Origin: Streptomyces poriferorum
GTDB taxonomy: Bacteria; Actinomycetota; Actinomycetes; Streptomycetales; Streptomycetaceae
Reading direction: 5' to 3'
DNA length: 32,275 nucleotides
Assembly: GCF_019399235.1 (NCBI RefSeq)
Contig: NZ_JAELVH010000037.1
Span: 1-32,275, forward strand
The notes under the pieces were generated by a model. That model did not search any database. It had not been told where the DNA came from and worked only from the letters and a program-made list of their open reading frames with translations. Positions 19,724 to 27,008 of the stretch are shown here, in pieces. The translations under genes and the position numbers were made by a program. Position 1 is the stretch's first letter. Each line of letters starts with the position of its first letter.

Positions 19724-20635
19724 TTACGTGAGTGATGTTCCGGGCTCTGCGGAGGGCGACGGCCCTTCCGTGGCGCGGGAATTATTCGGTGAGGCGGAAA
19801 AGTTCTCCGCCAGGCCTGTCGGGTCCGCCGGAAAAGGGTCGTCGACGAGGCCCGCCCGGGTCAGGACAACACCGGCTTGGAAACGGCTGATGGCGCCCTG
19901 TTCATCCATGATTTCCGCTATATGCCGACGGCAGGTGCGGACCGATATGCCGAGTCGGCGAGCCACCATTTCGTCCTTGTGGCCCATCGCCATAAGGCGC
20001 ACTATCGACTTCTTGAGGGCGTCGATCGTGTGCGGGGTGTCCTTTGCGTCGGGAATGAGCGGGCATGCGGTGTTCCACAGGTTCTCGAAAGCGGCACAGG
20101 CGAACGCCACCATCGCCGGGTCCCGCACCGCGACCGCCGCCGTCATGCCGGCCTCCCCCGAGGAGTCCGGTGAGTGGGGCAGGACGAGGGTTTCGCGGTC
20201 GAAGGCGACGAGCGGATCGATCAGTTCGGCGCTGGTCCTGACCTCGGCCCCGTGCTGGGTCAGCTCCCGGACCAGAGCGCGTGTGACCAGGTCGCCGCGT
20301 ACGGCGTGCTGGTAGATCAGCCGGGCCCGCACTCCGCGGCCCAGCAGGTCCAGGGCGATGGTCCGGGCGGCCGGGAACGCGTGACAGGGGCGGGCGCCGC
20401 TCGGCAGTACGAGGAGGAGTTCTCGCTCGCAGCGGCTGCTCATCCCGCTGACCAGTGTGTGAAAGGCCGTGACGCCCGCGGGGCCGCCTGCCGTGAAGGG
20501 CGGAGGGTCCACCGGGGCCGGCCGTCTCTCGTCGCGGTCGAACGGTGGCCCGCCGCCGCGGATGCGTTGCGACGGTGCGCCGTGGTCCAGTGGTGTGCGT
20601 TCCCCGACCGAGTGGGACCCTCTGGCTGCCGGCAT
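19724..20635 (-). CDS. LuxR-type HTH transcriptional regulator
   Basis: A 303-residue probable DNA-binding regulator. A charged N-terminal tail (about 1-55) precedes a domain (about 65-185) that resembles the TrmB C-terminal/phospholipase-D-like sensor fold found in many Streptomyces regulators (GRGVRARLIYQHAVRGD and GAEVRTSAELIDPLVAFD). The C-terminus is a LuxR-family HTH (about 215-275) with MGHKDEMVARRLGISVRTCRRHIAEIM. The ATG has AGGGGGAG 6 nt upstream. There is no receiver domain, so it is not a two-component regulator. It is the first gene on the cluster side of the presumed border, transcribed towards it. A pathway-specific role is inferred from position only. Confidence 0.85.
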   Translation of the reverse strand: MPAARGSHSVGERTPLDHGAPSQRIRGGGPPFDRDERRPAPVDPPPFTAGGPAGVTAFHTLVSGMSSRCERELLLVLPSGARPCHAFPAARTIALDLLGRGVRARLIYQHAVRGDLVTRALVRELTQHGAEVRTSAELIDPLVAFDRETLVLPHSPDSSGEAGMTAAVAVRDPAMVAFACAAFENLWNTACPLIPDAKDTPHTIDALKKSIVRLMAMGHKDEMVARRLGISVRTCRRHIAEIMDEQGAISRFQAGVVLTRAGLVDDPFPADPTGLAENFSASPNNSRATEGPSPSAEPGTSLT

Positions 20636-21080
20636 TCGCTGCTCCCCCTTGCGCCCGCAGGTCGTTCGGGCGTCAACTATAAGGTATCCAGATTTCGTGA
20701 AAAGAAATGGAGTGCAAATCCACTCACGAGTGATCCGAGAGTACGGCCAAGCAGTGGAGAGAGGGAATACGCAAAGTTTCGCAACGGGTGGCGGAAATTA
20801 ACACAAGGGTGCTCGGTGGGGACGGCCCGGTGGTGCTGGGTCAGGGAATTGTCTCCCTCGTCCAGGATTTCCGGTAAGTTATTCCGATTTGGTTCGGTCG
20901 ATCATGAGCGTAACTGAGTGGGTTGCCCATCGAACAACATTTACTCAATTAATGCGTTTCATTTACTTTCCCTTTACTTGCGTTCAGATCGTGACACCGT
21001 TTGGGCACGCCGCATGAAGGGAACGCGGAACAATTCCGGCGCGCGCCCGCACCGGGCGGCCCGTGGACGGGCGGGCTGCT
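20636..21080. other. AT-richer intergenic region with repeat arrays, no gene
   Basis: 445 bp between the LuxR-type gene and the PPTase gene, clearly richer in A+T than its flanks; I see no credible ORF. Near the LuxR gene, TATAGT on the minus strand (plus 20676-20681) could be its -10 box. CACTC-AC-GAGTG at 20721-20732 is a small perfect palindrome. TTTACT heptamers lie at 20940-20979. A weak hairpin GCCCG-TGGA-CGGGC (21059-21072), and another spanning the PPTase stop (CGGGCTG-CTT-CAGCCCG, 21072-21088), may end the PPTase transcript. Confidence 0.55.
20940..20979. promoter_or_regulatory. TTTACT heptamer array with 11/22-bp phasing (SARP-box-like)
   Basis: TTTACTC (20940-20946), TTTACTT (20962-20968) and TTTACTT (20973-20979) start 22 and 11 bp apart, so all lie on the same face of the helix. 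Direct heptamer repeats with 11- or 22-bp periodicity are the hallmark of SARP activator sites (established for ActII-ORF4 and DnrI). The slot at 20951 is degenerate, and no SARP gene is in the window. If functional, the array most likely serves the minus-strand LuxR-type gene through a long leader. Confidence 0.4.
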
Positions 21081-21746
21081 TCAGCCCGGCAGGACGATCG
21101 CGGTCAGGACGAAGCCGTGCCCCACGGTCCAGCGCCCCGGGAACGTGCCGTGACGGTGCCCGGCCACTTCGGGTCCGGGCACCAGGAGCCGCGCCGAGAA
21201 CGTGCCCGCGCCGGGGTCGAAGTCGAGCTCCGCCTCCGTGAAGTCGAGCTCGCGCCGGGTCAGCGGATACCAGGTCTTGAACACCGATTCCTTGGCGCTG
21301 AACAGCACCCGGTCCCAGTGCACGTCCGGGCGCTGCCGGGAGAGTCCGGCGAGCGCGGCCCGCTCGCGCGGCAGGGAGACGACCTCCAGGATGCCGTCGG
21401 GCAGTGGCAGATTCGGCTCCGCGTCGATGCCGAGTGACACGGCGACCTCGGTGCGGGCGACCGCCGCCGCACGGAAGCCGGTGCAGTGGGTCATGCTGCC
21501 GGCCACACCGGCCGGCCAGTCGATCGCGCCCCGCTTCCCCGGCACCAGGGGAACCGGGGGAATCCCGAGCTTGTCCAGGGCGCTGCGTGCGCACATCCGG
21601 ACGGTGGTGAACTCGGCGCGGCGGTGCGGCACCGAACGGGCGATCGCCGCCGTCTCCGCCGGGAAGAGCCCGCGGCCGTCCGCGGGCGGCGGATCTCCGA
21701 ACACGCTCACGGCGGCCACGTCCGGAGGCAGCACGGCGCCGATCAT
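21081..21746 (-). CDS. Sfp-type 4'-phosphopantetheinyl transferase
   Basis: Transfers phosphopantetheine from CoA to the Ser of acyl or peptidyl carrier proteins, converting PKS, NRPS or FAS carriers to the holo form. The 221 residues show the family motifs: the SMTHCTGFRAAAV segment (about 84-96), the Mg-binding GIDAE (D108, E110), and FSAKESVFKTWYPL (K152, E153, K157). This places it in the secondary-metabolism class (EntD/PcpS-like branch with the W/F-x-x-KES-x-x-K motif). The ATG at 21746 overlaps the stop of the upstream metallophosphoesterase gene (ATGA), so translation is coupled. Its place between regulators at the cluster edge suggests it activates carrier proteins of this pathway, perhaps others too. 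Confidence 0.94.
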   Translation of the reverse strand: MIGAVLPPDVAAVSVFGDPPPADGRGLFPAETAAIARSVPHRRAEFTTVRMCARSALDKLGIPPVPLVPGKRGAIDWPAGVAGSMTHCTGFRAAAVARTEVAVSLGIDAEPNLPLPDGILEVVSLPRERAALAGLSRQRPDVHWDRVLFSAKESVFKTWYPLTRRELDFTEAELDFDPGAGTFSARLLVPGPEVAGHRHGTFPGRWTVGHGFVLTAIVLPG

Positions 21747-22609
21747 GCCGTGTGCTCCGACGCGGGGCCCGGCAGGATCTGGCGCAGCGGCGAGCGGGGC
21801 GGCCGGGAACGCCACTCCCTCGGGTACCCGATCGACACCTCCTCGAAGCGGACGCCGTCGTGCCAGGTGACCCTCGGGATGTGGAGGTGGCCGTAGACGA
21901 CGGCGGCCGCCCGGAAGCGCAGGTGCCATTCCGCGGTCAGCTCCGTGCCGCACCACTGGGCGAACTCGGGATACGTCAGGATCCGCGTGGGGTCCCGGAC
22001 CAGCGGATAGTGGTTGACCAGGACCGTGCGGTGCCGCGGGTCGACGGCCGCGAGCCGTTCCTCGGTGAGGGCGACCCGGGCGCGGCACCAGGCGTCACGC
22101 GACGGGTACGGGTCGGGGTGGAGCAGGTACTCGTCGGTGCACACCACCCCCGCCTCGTGGGCGACGCGCAGGGACTCCTCCTTCGTGTGGGTCCCGGGAG
22201 CGCGGAAGGAGTAGTCGTACAGCACGAACAACGGGGCGACGGTGACGGGCTCCTCGCCGCCGTGCCAGACCGGGTACGGATCCTCCGGGGACGACACGCC
22301 CAGTTCCCGGCACAGTTCGACCAGGGACTCGTAGCGTTCCACGCCGCGCAGAGTGACGGGGTCGGCGGGATGGGTCCACAACTCGTGGTTGCCGGGGGCC
22401 CAGACGACCTGGCGGAATCGCCCGGCGAGGAGTCCCAGCGCCCAGGCGATGTCCTCGAACTTCTCGCCGACATCCCCTGCGACGAGCAGCCAGTCGTCAT
22501 CGGACTCCGGCCGGATCGACTCGGTGATGCGCCGATTCTCCGTATGGGCGACGTGCTGGTCGCTGAGCGCGAACAGCTTTCCGGGGGTCAAGGAGGTCAG
22601 TCCTTCCAT
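21743..22609 (-). CDS. Metallophosphoesterase (calcineurin-like)
   Basis: A 288-residue predicted cytoplasmic dinuclear-metal phosphoesterase. All signature motifs are present in order: SDQH (D-x-H, near residue 16), AGDVGEK (GD), APGNHELW (GNHE), NHYPLVRD and YGHLH. The substrate cannot be predicted. It overlaps the PPTase gene by 4 bp; this pair recurs in Streptomyces genomes (from memory), which may mean the phosphatase acts on a pantetheine- or CoA-derived phosphate, but that is speculation. The start is uncertain: ATG 22609 gives the natural MEGLTSLTPGKLFALSDQH beginning but lacks a clear RBS, while a start at 22711 would overlap the upstream LAL gene and add an odd Arg/Pro-rich stretch. 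Confidence 0.9.
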   Translation of the reverse strand: MEGLTSLTPGKLFALSDQHVAHTENRRITESIRPESDDDWLLVAGDVGEKFEDIAWALGLLAGRFRQVVWAPGNHELWTHPADPVTLRGVERYESLVELCRELGVSSPEDPYPVWHGGEEPVTVAPLFVLYDYSFRAPGTHTKEESLRVAHEAGVVCTDEYLLHPDPYPSRDAWCRARVALTEERLAAVDPRHRTVLVNHYPLVRDPTRILTYPEFAQWCGTELTAEWHLRFRAAAVVYGHLHIPRVTWHDGVRFEEVSIGYPREWRSRPPRSPLRQILPGPASEHTA

Positions 22610-22682
22610 CGGGTTGCAGCCGGCTGATCGGACCGGCCCGGCCGGTGGGAGTGTCCCCGGCCGGCCGGACCGCTTCGGCTCA

Positions 22683-25406
22683 TCAGACCGCTTCGGCCGT
22701 GGAGACCGCAAGGTGGAGGTCGACCGGAAGATCCTGCCGGCGCGTGATGTTGAGCTTGCGGTAGACGCGCGTCAGGTGCTGCTCGACGGTACTGACGGTG
22801 ATGTGCAGCTTCAGGGAGATCTCCCGGTTGGTGTAGCCGCTCGCCGCGAGAGTGGCCACCCGGCGCTCGGAGTCGCTGAGCTTCGTGTCGAGATCGGAGC
22901 GGAACTCCTCCGGGGCGCCGCGCCGGCGCATCCGGTCCTCCGGACCGAGTTCCGGGCTGAACTCCTCGCACAGGGTCTCGGCACCGCACTCCCGGGCCAG
23001 GCTCCAGGCCCTGCGGATCACCGAGTCCGCACGGGCGGGCTCGCCGACCGCCCGCAGGGCGCGGCCCAGCTCCGCGAGTGAACGGGCCAGCTCCACCCGG
23101 TCGCCGGACCGGCTGAGCTCATCGACCGACTGGTTGAGCAGGGTGAGCCGCTGGCGCGGATCCGAGGTCACCGCGCGTAGACGCAGGCTGATTCCGCGCA
23201 CCCAGGGCCGGCGCGCGTCCGGGTCGGCGAACTGCTGCTCCACGAGAGTCCTGGCCCGCTGGGTCTCGCCGAGCCGGAACAGAACGTCGGCCGCGTCCGT
23301 GCGCCAGGGCAGCACCGCCGGCCGGTCCACGCCCCAGCTCCTGGCGAGCCGGCCCGCTTCCAGGAAGTCGCCAAGGGCAGCGTGGAGCTGATGCGTCGCC
23401 ATCAGGTAGAGACCGCGGGCGCGCAGATACGCGAGGCCGTGGGTGCTCTTGAACAGTGTGTCCGAGACGGGCTGGTGGAGCTGGCGGGCGACTGCCGCAT
23501 GGTTCCCCATGAGCGTGCGCGCACGGATCAGGGTGGCGGTCGGGCTCCCGATGAACGCGCTGCTGCTCTGTTCCGGCAGGCAGTCGAGTGCCCGGCACGC
23601 GTACTCCTCGGCGGAGTGCAGATCGCTCAGCCGCAGAAGCACCGCCGCGAGAGCCGAGGAGAACAGGGCCTGCCAGGCCGGGGCCTTCTGCCGCTCGGCC
23701 TCGGAGATCAGCTCGCGGCAGCAGGCGGCGGCCTGTTCGGGGTGACCGAAGTAGGCGAGTGACCGCAGCGCCCGCATGACCGGTTCCAGGGTGTCTTCGG
23801 TGAGGACGGTCGTACGCAGGAAGCGTTCGGCGGCCGTGGTCTCCGTACTGCTCCCGGCCCCGGGCGCGAGCCTTCCCTCACCGGGGCCGGGCGGATTCTC
23901 GGTCCGGGTGCCGGTGACTCCGGGGTCCTCGTCCGGGCGGGGTCCGAATCCGTTGCGGTCCTGGCCCCCGGTGCTGCCCGCCACGGTCTCCCGGAGGATC
24001 CTGGACATCACCTCTCCCGCCTCGGCGACCCGGCCCTGGCAGGTGAGGAGTTCGGCCAGCGGTGCCAGGCGCTCCGCGGCCAGGCGGCCGGCGCGGAGCA
24101 CTGCGAGCGGAGCGGACAGGTGCTTCTCCGCCCGTCCTGGGTTGACCCGCCAGGTGACGGCCGCGAGCCGGGTCTTGATGTCGGCCCGCTGCTGCTCGTC
24201 ACGGCTCAGTTCATGGGCGAGTTCGAGAGCCTGGGTCGCCCGGGCGGGGTCGCTGTGCGTCAGCAGGTCCTCGGCGGCCTCCCGCAGTACGTCCACCGCC
24301 CAGGGGAGGGCGATGAGCGATCCGCCCAACTGGGCCGCGGTGAGCAGATGTCCGGAGATCCGGGTGACGGATTCGCCCTCCGCGTGGAGGAGTTCGCCGG
24401 TACGCAGATGCAGGCCGGCCAGCACATCGGCCGGGACCTGATCGAGGACGGCCGTCTGGGTGTGCGGGTGCGGGAAACGGTGACCGCTGAGGATGCCGGA
24501 GGCGGACAGCGAGGCGACCGACTGCGCGGCGGTGAACGCCGGGATGCCCAGGAGTCTGCCGGCCCGTTCCGGGGTGTACGCGTCGCCCAGCACGGCGAGC
24601 GCCGCTCCGAGGTCCAGCATGCGCGGCCCGCTGTGCCGCAGACAGGTCAGGACTGCCTGTCCGAACAGCCCGCCCTGCTCGGGGCGGAAGTCGTCGGTGG
24701 TGGCGGGCGCGGAGCGGTACTCCTCCAGGAGCGCGCGCAGCAGCAACGGGTTGCCCCCGCTGATCGCGTGCAGCTCGCCCGAAAGTGCCTCGCGCGGTGT
24801 GGGGCCGGGGGAGGTGGCCGCGACGCGCCGGCAGCCCTCGGGGGTGAGCCGCCGCAGCCGGATGCGCCGGACGTTGCGGCTGCGCAGCAGCTCCGTACCG
24901 AAGGAGGCGTCCTGGCTGTCCTGGTGCAGGGGTGTCGTGAGCACCAGCAGCATCCGGGTGGAGCGGCTGTGCCGGACGATGTGCTGGAGATAGCGCAGGG
25001 AGGCGCTGTCCGCGTGGTGCACGTCGTCGACGGAGATCACGACCGGCGTCGTCGCGCTCAGCAGCTCCAACGCCGCCTGGAACTCGCGCATCGCGCTGAC
25101 CTGCGGTTCGCCGTCCGGCGCCGCGGAGAACTCGGGGAGCGCGCCGGCCGGTGCGTCCCCGGTCAGCTGCCGCATCAGTCCCAGAGGGAGATCCCGCTCG
25201 GTCGGTGAACCGAACGCCCGCAGGACGAGGTCGTCCGCATCGGCCCATTCGGCGAGGGAGTCGATGAGTTCACTCTTGCCGCATCCCACGGCTCCCTCGA
25301 TGACGACGATGCGGGTCGCGCCGCCCCGGCACTCACCGAGCGCGGTGCGCAACGCCCTTACTTCCAGCTCTCTTTCGGCAAAATCCACAGTGTCCCCCGA
25401 ACCCAT
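22683..25406 (-). CDS. LAL-family (large ATP-binding LuxR) transcriptional activator
   Basis: A 907-residue MalT-like activator, typical of pathway-specific regulators in polyketide clusters. An N-terminal AAA/STAND ATPase has Walker A GAVGCGKS (residues 38-45) and a Walker B-like VVISVDDVHHADS (near 120). A long helical-repeat region follows, and the C-terminal LuxR HTH (about 830-900) has RRVATLAASGYTNREISLKLHITVSTVEQHL-type sequence. A Gly/Pro/Glu-rich low-complexity linker lies near 490-530. The start could be ATG 25406 (weak RBS) or GTG 25388, which has GGGGGA just upstream; the difference is six residues. It diverges from the tetR gene across 249 bp rich in repeats. It probably activates the divergent acc/acyltransferase promoters, whose shared CTTAGGGG boxes are candidates for its sites (inference). 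Confidence 0.93.
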   Translation of the reverse strand: MGSGDTVDFAERELEVRALRTALGECRGGATRIVVIEGAVGCGKSELIDSLAEWADADDLVLRAFGSPTERDLPLGLMRQLTGDAPAGALPEFSAAPDGEPQVSAMREFQAALELLSATTPVVISVDDVHHADSASLRYLQHIVRHSRSTRMLLVLTTPLHQDSQDASFGTELLRSRNVRRIRLRRLTPEGCRRVAATSPGPTPREALSGELHAISGGNPLLLRALLEEYRSAPATTDDFRPEQGGLFGQAVLTCLRHSGPRMLDLGAALAVLGDAYTPERAGRLLGIPAFTAAQSVASLSASGILSGHRFPHPHTQTAVLDQVPADVLAGLHLRTGELLHAEGESVTRISGHLLTAAQLGGSLIALPWAVDVLREAAEDLLTHSDPARATQALELAHELSRDEQQRADIKTRLAAVTWRVNPGRAEKHLSAPLAVLRAGRLAAERLAPLAELLTCQGRVAEAGEVMSRILRETVAGSTGGQDRNGFGPRPDEDPGVTGTRTENPPGPGEGRLAPGAGSSTETTAAERFLRTTVLTEDTLEPVMRALRSLAYFGHPEQAAACCRELISEAERQKAPAWQALFSSALAAVLLRLSDLHSAEEYACRALDCLPEQSSSAFIGSPTATLIRARTLMGNHAAVARQLHQPVSDTLFKSTHGLAYLRARGLYLMATHQLHAALGDFLEAGRLARSWGVDRPAVLPWRTDAADVLFRLGETQRARTLVEQQFADPDARRPWVRGISLRLRAVTSDPRQRLTLLNQSVDELSRSGDRVELARSLAELGRALRAVGEPARADSVIRRAWSLARECGAETLCEEFSPELGPEDRMRRRGAPEEFRSDLDTKLSDSERRVATLAASGYTNREISLKLHITVSTVEQHLTRVYRKLNITRRQDLPVDLHLAVSTAEAV

Positions 25407-25447
25407 GCTGCGCTTCGACTTGTCCCGGCATTGGGAAAAATGCCCTG

Positions 25448-25495
25448 ATGGAACGCGTGTGGCGTATATGGAACGCGTGTGCGTACGCTACACGC
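25448..25495. promoter_or_regulatory. 14-bp direct repeat with 20-bp spacing plus inverted GCGTGT/ACACGC, LAL-tetR control region
   Basis: ATGGAACGCGTGTG occurs at 25448-25461 and again at 25468-25481, exactly 20 bp (two helical turns) apart. The second copy runs into GCGTGTGCGTACGCTACACGC, a near-palindrome with GCGTGT at 25475-25480 and ACACGC at 25490-25495. A further small inverted repeat (GGCATT-6-AATGCC, 25427-25444) lies close to the LAL start. The location between the divergent LAL and tetR genes suggests binding by the TetR protein and control of both genes. Confidence 0.6.
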
Positions 25496-25655
25496 CTATG
25501 AGTGTGGCGCACGCTTGCCGCATCCTCTAGTGGCCACAAGCTGCACGCATGGCGGATCAGCGGCGTGTTCGGCATATTCCGGTCAACACTTCGCCGTTCC
25601 AAGGCAGTTGGGTCGGTCTAAGATGCCCCGACGGCTTCAAGGCGAGGGTGGTGCT

Positions 25656-26270
25656 GTGGGTCACCGTGAAGATCTTCTGGAAGGCGCGAAGCGCTGTCTG
25701 CTGGAGAAGGGCTTCGCCCGGACGAGTGCCCGGGACATCGTGGCGGCATCGGGAACCGCCCTGGCGTCGATCGGGTACCACTACGGTTCCAAGGACGCCC
25801 TGCTCGTTCAGGCCTACGTCCAGGCGATGCAGGAGTGGGCGGACGAGTTCGGTCCGGGCACCGCGATCGGGGCCGATCTCGAATCCGCGTCGTCGCCGAT
25901 CGAGCGCTTCGAACTGGTCTGGAACCGTATCGTCGAGATCTTCCCCGAGCGCAAACCCCTGTGGGCGCTGAGTGTGGAGGTCGCCGTGCACGCGGAGAAC
26001 CTGCCGCAGATGCGCGAAGGGCTCTCCAAGGCACAGCCGTTCGGCTGGTCGGCGCTGGTGGCTCTCTTCCACGGCGTGGACGAGAGCGAGGTCGACGAGC
26101 AGATGGCGGTCACCCTCGGCCGGTTCTACGCCGCCCTGCTCAACGGCGTGATGTCGCTGTGGCTGTTCTCGCCGGAGACCGCGCCCTCGGGGCGTGATCT
26201 GGCCGAGGCGATGAGGGCGATCCTGGTGCTGCACCAGGGTGCCGTCGCCGGCGCGGGCCCGGCCGCCTGA
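25656..26270 (+). CDS. TetR/AcrR-family transcriptional regulator
   Basis: A 204-residue one-component repressor. The N-terminal HTH (about 20-50) reads TSARDIVAASGTALASIGYHYGSKDALL, followed by an all-helical ligand-binding domain with no further recognisable specificity motif. I chose GTG 25656 because the resulting MGHREDLLEGAKRC is a natural TetR N-terminus, with GAGGGTGG at 25644-25651 upstream. An in-frame ATG at 25623 would add 11 residues but lacks a good RBS. It is divergent from the LAL activator and convergent with the pqqD-like gene. Candidate operators are the repeats at 25448-25495 and the TAGAC/GTCTA cluster at 26793-26820. The ligand is probably a pathway intermediate or product (inference). 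Confidence 0.93.
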   Translation: MGHREDLLEGAKRCLLEKGFARTSARDIVAASGTALASIGYHYGSKDALLVQAYVQAMQEWADEFGPGTAIGADLESASSPIERFELVWNRIVEIFPERKPLWALSVEVAVHAENLPQMREGLSKAQPFGWSALVALFHGVDESEVDEQMAVTLGRFYAALLNGVMSLWLFSPETAPSGRDLAEAMRAILVLHQGAVAGAGPAA

Positions 26271-26353
26271 ACGGGGCGGGCCCCAACGGCCGGGAGGACA
26301 CGGCGGATCGGGGTGCCGACGGCTGTGGCGGCGGGCCGTGCGTCGCCGCGCGC

Positions 26354-26623
26354 TCAGGGCTCGTCGCGGACCAGGCCGGCGTCCCGCAGCTCGCTGACCC
26401 AGATGTCCATGTCGGTACGGGTGTTCTCCGGGTCCGTACACCACAGTTCGGCCAGCATCTCGGCCGCCGGGCCGAGTTGGCCGTTGTGCTGGCGCAATGC
26501 GATCCACATGGCTGCGGCGACGGGGCTGCACCGGTAACTGGTGCCGTCCGCCGCGGTGAGGAATTCGAGGTACCCGTCCTCGGTGACGCGTGAGGTGACG
26601 CCGTTCTCTGGTCGTACCGGCAC
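26354..26623 (-). CDS. PqqD-like (RRE-fold) small protein
   Basis: An 89-residue protein matching the PqqD family: an N-terminal small beta part (NGVTSRVTEDGYLEFLTAADG), then RCSPVAAAMWIALRQHNG, and a C-terminal helix pair ending SELRDAGLV. In RiPP pathways this fold (RiPP recognition element) binds a leader peptide and presents it to a modifying enzyme. Here there is no radical-SAM, cyclodehydratase or precursor gene in the window. The start is GTG 26623, set by a perfect GGAGG 5 nt upstream; a GTG at 26692 would add 23 residues without an RBS. It is convergent with tetR, and its upstream region carries a TetR-type operator cluster. It could be a carrier-protein or peptide chaperone in the pathway, or belong to a RiPP locus now lost. 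Family fairly sure; function unknown. Confidence 0.82.
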   Translation of the reverse strand: MPVRPENGVTSRVTEDGYLEFLTAADGTSYRCSPVAAAMWIALRQHNGQLGPAAEMLAELWCTDPENTRTDMDIWVSELRDAGLVRDEP

Positions 26624-26628
26624 TCTGG

Positions 26629-26633
26629 CCTCC
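26629..26633 (-). promoter_or_regulatory. Ribosome binding site that fixes the pqqD-like start
   Basis: GGAGG on the minus strand, 5 nt before GTG 26623. It lies within the frame of a longer possible ORF and marks the true start, giving a protein of normal PqqD length. Confidence 0.85.
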
Positions 26634-26792
26634 GTAGTCGATAGCCGGTCGGTGACGGCCAACCATGGGAAGGAGGCGTGACCGTGTTGCACGGGGCGGG
26701 GATGGGATGTCTGTCCGGGCGGTGCGTTTACCGGCGCCGACCGGGGATGCCTCGCACATCGGCTCTTGAGGGCGGACTGCCCGATGCTGCGA

Positions 26793-26820
26793 TAGACGCT
26801 AGTCTAGTACGGTCGTCTAG
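26793..26820. promoter_or_regulatory. TetR-type operator cluster (three TAGAC/GTCTA half-sites)
   Basis: TAGAC-GCTA-GTCTA (26793-26806) is a perfect 5-bp inverted repeat. Thirteen bp after the start of GTCTAG at 26802, a second GTCTAG begins at 26815. TAGACG at 26793 also pairs with CGTCTA at 26814-26819. The cluster lies about 170 bp upstream of the pqqD-like start codon, on its promoter side. The pattern resembles TetR-family operators; the TetR gene 0.5 kb away is the natural candidate. Confidence 0.6.
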
Positions 26821-26872
26821 ATTCTGGTGAGGGAAGCGCAACTCTGTCCGGAATACATTGCCCGGTACATGA

Positions 26873-26912
26873 AGTACGCCTGCCCCGGCGGCGATTCCGG
26901 GGCAGGCGTACT
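26873..26912 (-). terminator. Strong terminator of the acc-thioesterase operon
   Basis: A perfect 16-bp inverted repeat (26873-26888 and 26897-26912) with an 8-nt loop, about 97 nt downstream of the thioesterase stop. It isolates the operon from the pqqD-like gene. Confidence 0.9.
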
Positions 26913-27008
26913 GGGGCCGGGACGGGATGCCGGTCGCCGGCGCCCCGTACGGGACTCACCCGTGTGCGGCCGGGAGCGACGGCCGGACGTGCCGTCGTTC
27001 CCCGCCGT

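Larger units (their letters stand above)
26624..27008. other. Intergenic region upstream of the pqqD-like gene
   Basis: 385 bp with no credible gene. It holds the pqqD-like RBS at one end, then about 160 bp of leader without clear signals. A compact TAGAC/GTCTA operator cluster (26793-26820) probably marks the promoter area. The strong terminator of the thioesterase operon lies at 26873-26912. Confidence 0.55.

Noticed and set aside
20918..21241. A 107-codon plus-strand ORF starting in the AT-rich spacer
   Set aside because: It becomes Arg/Ser/Pro-rich as soon as it enters the PPTase gene antisense and has no family features.
19724..25406. bldA-dependent TTA leucine codons in the cluster regulators
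   Set aside because: The one suspicious site I checked (near 19992 in the LuxR-type gene) is read in frame as CTT ATG, and I noticed no other; a codon count would settle it.
26624..26692. N-terminal extension of the PqqD-like protein from the GTG at 26692
   Set aside because: No ribosome binding site precedes it, whereas a perfect GGAGG lies 5 nt before GTG 26623; the extension also exceeds the normal PqqD length.
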